Of a stretch of 64,000 nt of DNA, positions 57,247 through 64,000 are shown piece by piece. Made by a program: the position numbers and the translations under genes. Origin of the DNA: Cellulomonas sp. Leaf334. Its GTDB lineage: Bacteria; Actinomycetota; Actinomycetes; Actinomycetales; Cellulomonadaceae. Below the pieces are notes generated by a model. The model did not search any database and was not told where the DNA came from. It saw only the letters and a program-made list of their open reading frames with translations. Location of the stretch: positions 310,313 through 374,312 of the forward strand of contig NZ_LMOO01000007.1 of assembly GCF_001424195.1 (NCBI RefSeq), given 5' to 3'. Positions within the stretch are counted from its first letter, which is position 1. Every line of letters starts with the position of its first letter.

Positions 57247-59385
57247 TCAGACCCGTGTCGCCCGGACCAGCGCGATGCGCTCGGGCAGCTGGAGGGGCGC
57301 CTCGAGCCCCACCCCGGACAGCAGCCGCCCGGGCAGCCGGACGCCCTCCGCGGTCCACCACGCCGGCGCGTGGTCGACGTCGTCGCCCGGCGCCTGCGGA
57401 CGCACGTCGTAGAGCGCGTCGGGATCCAGACCGGGCAGCGTCACCCGGGGCAGCGCGGTGCTCGCCGACCTGTCGGTCATCGTGACCGCGTAGAGCGCGT
57501 CCCCGCGGTCCTGCGCGACCACCCCGTGCACCGCGAGGGCCGGGTCGACGACGTCCGCGTGCACGGCCGTCCCGGAGTGCAGCAACCCCCGCACGTCCTT
57601 GTACAGCGCGATCCAGGCGGTCAGGTCCGCCCGCTGGGCGTCGTCGGCCTCCTGCAGGTCCCACTCGATCCCGAGGTGCCCGAACAGCGCGGTCGCCGCC
57701 CGGAAGGACAGGTCGTGCCGACGGCCGGTGCTGTGCGCGGTACCGGAGCCGATGTGCGCGCCGACGAGCTCCAGCGGGATCAGCAGGTTGGTCCACCGCT
57801 GGATCTGCTGCCGCTCGTAGGCGTCGATGCAGTCGCTCGCCCAGACGCGGTCGGTGCGCTGCAGGATCTCCAGGTCGACGCGCGCCCCGCCCGAGGAGCA
57901 GGACTCGATCTCGACCACCGGGTGGCGCTCCCTGAGCTCGTCCAGGAGTCGGTAGACCGCGAGGGTCTGCCCGTGCACGCCCGGGGCGCCGCCGTGGCCA
58001 GCGTCCACCAGGTCCCGGTTGTGGTCCCACTTGAGGTACCCGATCGGGTACTCGGTGAGCAGGGCGTCGAGACGTTCGAGGATGTACGCGTAGGCCTCGG
58101 GGACGGCGAGGTCGAGCACCTGCTGGTGGCGCGCCTCCCGGGGCAGCCGCGACGGCACACGGAGCACCCAGTCGGGGTGCGCCCGGGCGAGGTCCGAGTC
58201 GGGGTTGACCATCTCCGGCTCCACCCAGAGGCCGAACTGCAGACCGAGCCCGGTCACGTGCTGGACCAGCGGGTGCAGCCCGTCGGGCCACACGTCCGCG
58301 GACACGTACCAGTCCCCGAGCGCCTGGGTGTCGTCGCGACGATCCCCGAACCAGCCGTCGTCGAGCACGAACCGCTCCGCACCGACCGCGGCCGCGGCGT
58401 CCGCGAGCGCGGTGAGCCGTCCGAGGTCGTGCTGGAAGTAGACCGCCTCCCACGTGTTGAGCGTGACGGGCCTGGGCGACCGTGGGTGCTGCGGGCGGGC
58501 CCGCATCCAGGCGTGGAACCGGCCCGCGAGCGCGTCGAGCCCGACGCCCCACGACCCGTAGATCCACGGGCTGGTGTAGGACTCCCCACGGCCGAGCCGC
58601 ACCTCGCCGGACCCGAGCAGCTCCCCGCCGCCGAGCAGCCCGGGGTGGTAGTGGCTGCGCTCGGCGAGCGAGCGGTGGTTGCCGGACCAGGCGGTGTGCA
58701 CGCCCCAGACCTCACCGGTGCGGTGGGCGAACCCCGTGGTCCCCGCGACGAGCACGAACGCGGCGTCGTACCCGGTGCGACCGCGCCGGTTCTCGCGCAG
58801 TCGCGTGCCGTGGGTGAAGGCGGTGCGCTGCGGGCTGCGCTCGCGCGCCCAGCGCCCGGTGAAGTCGAGCAGCTCGGTCGCGACCGCGGGGACGGGCAGC
58901 GTCAGGAGCAGCCCGTCGACGCCGAAGACGTCGTCCGCCTCGTTCGTGAGCACGGCCCGCTGCCGGACCAGGCCCTGCGCGGTGAGCTCGAGCACGAGCA
59001 CCAGGCCGAGCCTCGCCGCCTCGTCGCCCGCGTGCACGGTCAGCCGCTGCGTCCCGTCCGGTGCGGTCTCCACGTCCCACGACCGGACGGCGAACAGCGT
59101 GGAGAAGTCCTGCCCCGCCCGGCTCCCGACCAGGCCCGGCGTGCCGAGGAACCCGGCCGACTCCTGCGGCAGGACCGCGACCTCGACCTGGCCGTCGACC
59201 GGGAACCCGTGCGGGACGACGTCCCAGGCCCGGCGCGCGGACGCGAGCGCCGAGGCGTCCAGCGCACCCACGTCGGCGCCCCAGTGCAGGACCCGCGGCA
59301 GGGTCCCGCCGCCGAGGTCGACGACGAGGCTGACCCCCGCGGCGCGCAGGTGGAGGAGCTCGGGAGGGTGGGCGGCAGCGGTCAC
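57247..59385 (-). CDS. Alpha-galactosidase, GH36
   Basis: 712 aa, full length for bacterial GH36. Removes terminal alpha-1,6-galactose, for example from galactomannan oligosaccharides, melibiose or raffinose. N-terminal beta-sandwich, then the barrel: RFVLDDGWFGDRRDD, FGLWVEPEMVNPDSDL, nucleophile Asp454 in GYLKWDHNRD, ESCSSGGARVDLEIL, and acid/base Asp518 in VWASDCIDAYERQ. C-terminal beta domain. There is no signal peptide, so it acts on imported oligosaccharides in the cytoplasm. GTG start with AGGAG further upstream. Divergent from the beta-mannosidase gene across 196 bp. Confidence 0.95.
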   Translation of the reverse strand: MTAAAHPPELLHLRAAGVSLVVDLGGGTLPRVLHWGADVGALDASALASARRAWDVVPHGFPVDGQVEVAVLPQESAGFLGTPGLVGSRAGQDFSTLFAVRSWDVETAPDGTQRLTVHAGDEAARLGLVLVLELTAQGLVRQRAVLTNEADDVFGVDGLLLTLPVPAVATELLDFTGRWARERSPQRTAFTHGTRLRENRRGRTGYDAAFVLVAGTTGFAHRTGEVWGVHTAWSGNHRSLAERSHYHPGLLGGGELLGSGEVRLGRGESYTSPWIYGSWGVGLDALAGRFHAWMRARPQHPRSPRPVTLNTWEAVYFQHDLGRLTALADAAAAVGAERFVLDDGWFGDRRDDTQALGDWYVSADVWPDGLHPLVQHVTGLGLQFGLWVEPEMVNPDSDLARAHPDWVLRVPSRLPREARHQQVLDLAVPEAYAYILERLDALLTEYPIGYLKWDHNRDLVDAGHGGAPGVHGQTLAVYRLLDELRERHPVVEIESCSSGGARVDLEILQRTDRVWASDCIDAYERQQIQRWTNLLIPLELVGAHIGSGTAHSTGRRHDLSFRAATALFGHLGIEWDLQEADDAQRADLTAWIALYKDVRGLLHSGTAVHADVVDPALAVHGVVAQDRGDALYAVTMTDRSASTALPRVTLPGLDPDALYDVRPQAPGDDVDHAPAWWTAEGVRLPGRLLSGVGLEAPLQLPERIALVRATRV

Positions 59386-59443
59386 GAGAGGCGTCTCCTG
59401 GTCGTGCGGGGATGGTCCGGTGCAACGCTACGTGCCCGCGTCA

Positions 59444-59472
59444 TTGACTTACTTTATTCAGTTGTCTAAGAA
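59444..59472 (+). promoter_or_regulatory. Promoter/operator of the beta-mannosidase gene (copy 2 of twin element)
   Basis: TTGACT (59444-59449), 17 bp, TAAGAA (59467-59472), with the same CTTA-N15-TAAG dyad (59448-59470). It differs from copy 1 at only two positions of 31. It lies in the 196-bp region divergent to the alpha-galactosidase gene, so a bound regulator could affect both genes. The rest of this region holds the mannosidase leader (~100 nt) and nothing else recognisable. Confidence 0.8.
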
Positions 59473-59581
59473 TGACTCCAGGGTACTTGCCAGATGATCG
59501 GCCCCGTCCGCGGGAGCCGACGATGTGCGTCGCGAGGATGCGGCGCGCACACGCCGGACCCCCGGACCCAGGAGCTCGACG

Positions 59582-62098
59582 ATGAACACCCAGGACCTGT
59601 ACGACGGATGGTCGCTGACCGCTGTCGCCGGCCCCGTCCCGACCGACCTCGACGGCCGTCGCGTCCGCGCCCGCGTCCCGGGCACGAGCCACACGGCCCT
59701 GCGGGAGGCCGGCCTCATCCCGGACCCCTACCTCGACCGCAACGAGGAGGTCCTGGCGTGGATGAAGCGCACCGACTGGGCCTACGAGCGCGACCTCGAC
59801 CTCGCCGACGCTGCTCCTGACGAGCGTGTCGACCTCGTCTTCGACGGCATCGACACCGTCGCCACCCTCACGTTCGACGGGCACGAGATCGGCCGCACGG
59901 CCAACCAGCACCGCTCCTACCGTTTCGACGTCCGCGACCTGCTCCGGCCGGCCACGCAGCGACTGCGTGTCGAGCTGCGGTCCGCCCTGGTCCACGCCGA
60001 GGCCGAGGCCGTCCGGCTCGGACCGCGCCCGCTCGCGTACGAGCAGCCGTTCAACATGGTCCGCAAGATGGCCTGCTCGTTCGGCTGGGACTGGGGACCG
60101 GACCTGCAGACCGCGGGCCTCTGGCGCCCGGTGAAGGTCGAGCGCTGGACGGTGGCCCGCCTCGCCGGGGTCCGGCCGCTCGTCACGGTCGACGCCGACG
60201 GGACCGGTCGGGTCGAGGTGCACGCGACGATCGAGCGGTCTGGTCTGCCGGGCGGGGACGCACCGTTGACCGTGCATGCCCGGGTCGCGGGCGCCGACGT
60301 CACCGTGCCGGTGCCCGCGGGCGCGCGCGCCGCCGTCCTCGTCCTCGAGGTCCCCCACGCACCGCTGTGGTGGCCCGTCGGCCACGGCGCGCAGCCGTTG
60401 TCGGAGCTCACGGTCGCCCTCGTGGGGGCGGACCCGGAGGAGCCCCTGGACACGTGGACCCGTCGGATCGGCTTCCGCACCGTCGAGCTCGACACCACGC
60501 CCGACGACCACGGCACCGCGTTCACGTTCCGGATCAACGGTCGCCCGGTCTTCGTCAAGGGCGCCAACTGGATCCCCGACGACCACCTGCTGACCCGTAT
60601 CACCCGCGAGCGGCTGGCGCACCGGCTCGACCAGGCCGTCGACGCCAACCTCAACCTCGTGCGCATCTGGGGCGGCGGCATCTACGAGTCCGAGGACTTC
60701 TACGAGCTCTGCGACGAGCGCGGCCTGCTGGTCTGGCAGGACTTCCTGCTGGCGTGCGCGGCCTACCCCGAGGAGCAGCCGCTCTGGGACGAGCTCGAGG
60801 CGGAGGCGCGCGAGCACGTCGCCCGCCTGACCCCGCACCCGTCCCTGGTGCTCTGGAACGGGGGCAACGAGAACCTCTGGGGGTTCATGGACTGGGGCTG
60901 GCAGGAGGACCTCCAGGGACGGACCTGGGGTTTCCGCTACGCGACGGAGCTGCTGAAGGACGTCGTCGCCGAGCTCGACCCCACCCGCCCGTACTCGGAC
61001 GGGAGCCCCTACTCCCCCGGCGCCGCGCTCACCGAGGTCCACCCCAACGATCCCGACCACGGCACCTTCCACCAGTGGGAGGTCTGGAACCGGGTCGACT
61101 ACCGCGTCTACGGCGACGACGTCCCCCGCTTCTGCTCGGAGTTCGGGTTCCAGGGGCCGCCGACGTGGGCCACCCTGACCCGCGCCGTGCACGCGGCCGA
61201 CGGCGGCCCGCTGACCAAGGGCGACCCGACGTTCCTCCTGCACCAGAAGGCGGAGGACGGCAACGGCAAGCTCGACCGCGGCATGGAGCCCCACCTCGGC
61301 GTGCCCGACGACTTCACGGACTGGCACTGGGCCGCCCAGCTCAACCAGGCGCGCGCCGTCAGGTTCGCCATCGAGCACTACCGCTCCTGGTGGCCGCGCA
61401 CGGCCGGCTCGATCGTCTGGCAGCTCAACGACTGCTGGCCGGTGACCTCGTGGTCGGCGATCGACGGCGACGAGCGCCCCAAGCCGCTCTGGTACGCCCT
61501 GAGGTCCGCCTACGCGACGCGCCTGCTCACCGTGCAGCCACGCGAGGGTCGCGAGGTGCTCGCGGTGGTGAACGAGACGCCCGTCATCTGGCAGGGCATC
61601 GTCCACCTCTCCCGCCAGCGTCTCGACGGCACCGTCCTCGCCGAGGAGGACCTCGCCCTCGCCGTCGGGGCGTGGTCCGTCGGGCAGTTCGCGCTGCCGA
61701 GCACCGTGGCGACACCGGCCGACCCCTCGCGCGAGGTGCTCGTCGTGCGACTCGGCGCCCTGCAGACCGTGCACACCTGGGTCGAGGACGTCGACCTCGC
61801 GCTCGAACCGGACGCGGTGCGCGCCTCGGTCACCCCCGTCCAGGACGGCTACCGCGTCGACGTCAGGGCGACCTCGTTCGCTCGCGACGTCACGCTCCTC
61901 GTCGACCGGCTCGACCCGGACGCCGTCGTCGACACCGCTCTCGTCGACATCCCGGCGGGTGCCACCGCCTCGTTCCACGTGCGCACCCGCGGCACGTTCG
62001 ACGCCGCGGCCCTCACCCGCGCCCCCGTGCTGCGCTCCGCCAACGACGTGGTGCTCCCCCGGGTCGGCGCACGTGACCTCACCCAGTCCCCGGCCTGA
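59582..62098 (+). CDS. Beta-mannosidase, GH2
   Basis: 838 aa, right for a GH2 beta-mannosidase. Releases mannose from non-reducing ends of beta-1,4-manno-oligosaccharides. N-terminal jelly roll with ARVPGTSHTALREAGLIPDP and WAYERDLDL; FGWDWGPDLQTAGLWRPV, a mannosidase signature; barrel with VFVKGANWIPDD and VRIWGGGIYESEDFYELCDE; acid/base Glu430 in LWNGGNENLWG; nucleophile Glu520 in FCSEFGFQGPP. There is no signal peptide, so it is cytoplasmic. ATG 59582 with AGGAGCTCGACG before it; an ATG 57 bp upstream is in frame but lacks family sequence. Expression is probably linked to the importer by the twin promoter. Confidence 0.94.
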   Translation: MNTQDLYDGWSLTAVAGPVPTDLDGRRVRARVPGTSHTALREAGLIPDPYLDRNEEVLAWMKRTDWAYERDLDLADAAPDERVDLVFDGIDTVATLTFDGHEIGRTANQHRSYRFDVRDLLRPATQRLRVELRSALVHAEAEAVRLGPRPLAYEQPFNMVRKMACSFGWDWGPDLQTAGLWRPVKVERWTVARLAGVRPLVTVDADGTGRVEVHATIERSGLPGGDAPLTVHARVAGADVTVPVPAGARAAVLVLEVPHAPLWWPVGHGAQPLSELTVALVGADPEEPLDTWTRRIGFRTVELDTTPDDHGTAFTFRINGRPVFVKGANWIPDDHLLTRITRERLAHRLDQAVDANLNLVRIWGGGIYESEDFYELCDERGLLVWQDFLLACAAYPEEQPLWDELEAEAREHVARLTPHPSLVLWNGGNENLWGFMDWGWQEDLQGRTWGFRYATELLKDVVAELDPTRPYSDGSPYSPGAALTEVHPNDPDHGTFHQWEVWNRVDYRVYGDDVPRFCSEFGFQGPPTWATLTRAVHAADGGPLTKGDPTFLLHQKAEDGNGKLDRGMEPHLGVPDDFTDWHWAAQLNQARAVRFAIEHYRSWWPRTAGSIVWQLNDCWPVTSWSAIDGDERPKPLWYALRSAYATRLLTVQPREGREVLAVVNETPVIWQGIVHLSRQRLDGTVLAEEDLALAVGAWSVGQFALPSTVATPADPSREVLVVRLGALQTVHTWVEDVDLALEPDAVRASVTPVQDGYRVDVRATSFARDVTLLVDRLDPDAVVDTALVDIPAGATASFHVRTRGTFDAAALTRAPVLRSANDVVLPRVGARDLTQSPA

Positions 62099-62116
62099 AC
62101 GACGTCCCACCGCAGG

Positions 62117-62122
62117 TACGCT
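62117..62122 (+). promoter_or_regulatory. -10 element of the LacI-like sensor gene
   Basis: TACGCT, 7 nt before the ATG at 62130. Supports a separate, leaderless transcript that begins at the sensor domain. No clear -35. Confidence 0.45.
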
Positions 62123-62129
62123 CGCGTCC

Positions 62130-62984
62130 ATGGCACATGGGCTCGACGCGGTGGGACTGGTCCTTGCGCGCCCCGCCCGCATGCTCGGTTTCGAGCCCTT
62201 CTTCATGGAGCTCATCGGCGGCATCGAGGAGTCCCTCGCTGCCGAGGGACGTTCGCTGCTGCTGCACGTCGTCCCTGACCACGACGCCGAGATCCGGACG
62301 TACCGGCGCTGGGGCGAGGGCAAGCTCGTCGACGCCGTCGTGGTCGTCAACATCGCACTCGAGGACGCCCGGCTGGACGTCCTGGGCGAGATCGGCATCC
62401 CGACCGTGGTCGTCGGCGGCCCGCGCCCGGACCTGCCGTTCGCCAACGTCTGGATCGACAACGCGCAGGCGATGCGGACCGCGGTCACCCACCTCGTCGG
62501 ACTCGGCCACCGGCGCCTGGCCCGCGTCAGCGGCCCTCGGCACCTCGCGCACACGCAGGCCCGGACCGACGCGTTCATGGGCGAGTGCGCCCGCCTCGGC
62601 GCCCACGGTGCGGTCGTCGAGGGCGACTACGGGGAGGAGTCCGGCACGCGCGCCACCCGGGCGCTGCTCGGTCGAGGCACACCACCGTCCGCGATCATCT
62701 ACGACAACGACGTGATGGCCGTGGCGGGCCTCGGTGTCGCACACGAGATGGACATCGCCGTGCCGGAGCGCCTGTCCCTGCTCGCCTGGGACGACTCGGC
62801 ATTGTGCCGGCTGTCCCACCCGGCGCTGTCCGCCATGAGTCTCGACGTGCACGCCATGGGCGTCCAGGTGGCCGACTGCGTGCTCAACCTCCTCGCCTCC
62901 GGCACCGTCCGCTCCTACACCGCACCCCTGCCACGGCTGGTGGCCCGCGGGACGACGACGACCGCGCCGCCCGCCGACGGCTGA
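62130..62984 (+). CDS. LacI-type effector-binding protein without a DNA-binding domain
   Basis: 284 aa. The whole chain is the periplasmic-binding-like sensor half of a LacI regulator: AVGLVLARPARMLGFEPFFMELIGGIEESL, DAVVVVNIALEDARLDVL, VVVGGPRPDLPFANVWIDN, AVTHLVGLGHRRLARVSGP, PSAIIYDNDVMAVAGLGVA and LSLLAWDDSALCRLSHPALSAM. The ~50-residue helix-turn-helix and hinge of LacI proteins are missing, and neither the 31 bp before the ATG nor the mannosidase 3' end in the same frame encodes one. TACGCT 7 nt before the ATG supports this start. It may sense mannose or galactose and act through a partner, or be a decayed regulator. Confidence 0.85.
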   Translation: MAHGLDAVGLVLARPARMLGFEPFFMELIGGIEESLAAEGRSLLLHVVPDHDAEIRTYRRWGEGKLVDAVVVVNIALEDARLDVLGEIGIPTVVVGGPRPDLPFANVWIDNAQAMRTAVTHLVGLGHRRLARVSGPRHLAHTQARTDAFMGECARLGAHGAVVEGDYGEESGTRATRALLGRGTPPSAIIYDNDVMAVAGLGVAHEMDIAVPERLSLLAWDDSALCRLSHPALSAMSLDVHAMGVQVADCVLNLLASGTVRSYTAPLPRLVARGTTTTAPPADG

Positions 62985-63044
62985 GGCGCAGGTCACCACG
63001 AGGACCATCCTGCGCGGAACTCCCGCGGGTGGTTGGGTAGGGGC

Positions 63045-64000
63045 ATGAGCCCGGCCGCCCCCTCTCCGGTTCCCGTCGACGACGACACCCTGCGTACCGT
63101 CGCCCACGGGGCGTACTACGCACCGCACGACGTCCTCGGCCCGCACGTCGGAGGTGGGGGCGTCACCGTCCGCACGCTCCGCCCGCTGGCCGAGTCGGTG
63201 GTGGTCGTCACGTCCACGTCGAGGGTCGCGGCGCGCCACGAGCAGGACGGGATCTGGGTCGCGGTGCTGCCGGGCGCCGACGTGCCGGACTACCGCCTCG
63301 AGGTGACCTACGACGGTCACACCAGCACCGTCGACGACCCCTACCGTTTCCTGCCGACCGTGCAGGAGCTCGACCGCCACCTGGTGCGCGAGGGCCGGCA
63401 CGAGCAGCTCTGGACCGTCCTCGGCGCCAACGTGCGCACCTACCCCGGCGAGCTCGGCGAGGTCAGCGGCACGTCGTTCGCCGTCTGGGCCCCGAACGCC
63501 CGCGCCGTGCGCGTCGTCGGCGACTTCAACTACTGGCAGGGTGCGTCGCACGCGATGCGGTCCCTGGGTGACAGCGGCGTCTGGGAGGTCTTCGCCCCCG
63601 AGGTCGGCGCCGGCGCCCGCTACAAGTTCGAGGTGCTCGGCAGCGACGGCTCGTGGCGCCAGAAGGCCGACCCGCTCGCGCAGGGCACCGAGGTGCCGCC
63701 CGCGACGGCGTCCGTGGTCGTCGAGTCGCGCTACCGATGGACCGACGACGCGTGGCTCGCCGCCCGCTCGGCCCGCGATCCCCACACCGCCCCCATGAGC
63801 GTCTACGAGGTCCATCTCGGCTCCTGGCGCGTCGGGCTCTCCTACCGGGACCTCGCCCACCAGCTGACCGAGCACGTCGTCTCCCTCGGCTTCACGCACG
63901 TGGAGCTGCTGCCCGTCGCCGAGCACCCGTTCGGTGGCTCCTGGGGCTACCAGGTGTCGTCCTACTTCGCTCCGACCTCACGCTTCGGGCACCCTGACGA
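63045..64000 (+). CDS. glgB: 1,4-alpha-glucan branching enzyme GlgB (3' end outside window)
   Basis: The first 318 codons of a GlgB. N-terminal N1 and CBM48 domains: AHGAYYAPHDVLGPHVGGGG, then VRTYPGELGEVSGTSFAVWAPNARAVRVVGDFNYW, a GlgB signature. The GH13 barrel begins MSVYEVHLGSWR and LVELLPV-like HVELLPVAEHPFGGSWGYQ. The catalytic residues lie beyond the window. Introduces alpha-1,6 branches into the glucan made by GlgE. Normally adjacent to mak in GlgE operons; here it follows the mannan block and is preceded by 60 bp with no clear promoter. Confidence 0.95.
   Translation, partial: MSPAAPSPVPVDDDTLRTVAHGAYYAPHDVLGPHVGGGGVTVRTLRPLAESVVVVTSTSRVAARHEQDGIWVAVLPGADVPDYRLEVTYDGHTSTVDDPYRFLPTVQELDRHLVREGRHEQLWTVLGANVRTYPGELGEVSGTSFAVWAPNARAVRVVGDFNYWQGASHAMRSLGDSGVWEVFAPEVGAGARYKFEVLGSDGSWRQKADPLAQGTEVPPATASVVVESRYRWTDDAWLAARSARDPHTAPMSVYEVHLGSWRVGLSYRDLAHQLTEHVVSLGFTHVELLPVAEHPFGGSWGYQVSSYFAPTSRFGHPD

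Noticed and set aside
61959..62129. Possible upstream part of the LacI-like protein
   Set aside because: The in-frame sequence is Pro/Ala/Arg-rich shadow of the beta-mannosidase 3' end and does not resemble a helix-turn-helix.

Overview
The window comes from a very GC-rich actinobacterium. Cellulomonadaceae (Cellulomonas-like) fits best, though this rests on gene content and not on a marker gene. Three things support it: the GatCAB amidotransferase operon, the iscS-mnmA-(MetE-like)-ligA order known from mycobacteria and other actinomycetes, and the GlgE pathway beside polysaccharide-degradation genes. Coding density is very high, operon genes overlap by 1-4 bp, and GTG starts are common. No tRNA, rRNA, IS element, prophage or CRISPR array was seen.

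Layout. 1-4145: end of a TetR-like regulator, a GNAT acetyltransferase, and gatC-gatA-gatB with a terminator. 4388-5738: small membrane protein, PH-domain protein, hypothetical protein. 5759-14179: one giant (2806 aa) secreted surface protein with DUF11-like modules, nine DUF5979-like repeats and a C-terminal LAATG anchor. 14348-22217: a sugar module with an RbsABC-type importer, Gfo/Idh oxidoreductase and TIM-barrel isomerase, plus divergent ROK regulator and ThuA-like protein; this resembles 3-keto-sugar pathways. 22264-25301: TPP riboswitch and a thiamine-precursor import operon. 25282-28563: MFS pump with divergent HxlR regulator, and a double-GNAT protein. 28597-34566: iscS-mnmA-MetE-like-membrane protein-ligA operon. 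34662-39171: phosphotransferase, and two paralogous membrane-anchored PQQ-propeller proteins around a PLDc_N protein. 39204-41001: etfB-etfA.

41098-64000 is a glycogen/maltose/trehalose region: glgX, a fused alpha/beta hydrolase-glycosyltransferase, a GNAT and an FAD dehydrogenase from a shared bidirectional promoter, then glgE-treS-mak, and at the right edge glgB (cut by the window end). Between mak and glgB sits a 10-kb block that looks like galactomannan/mannan oligosaccharide utilisation: ROK repressor, three-gene ABC importer, GH36 alpha-galactosidase, GH2 beta-mannosidase and a LacI-type sensor lacking its DNA-binding domain. The importer operon and the mannosidase gene have almost identical promoter/operator sequences, which predicts one regulon.

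A recurrent theme is a TANNNT -10 element 5-7 nt before the start codon of at least eleven genes, which predicts widespread leaderless transcripts.
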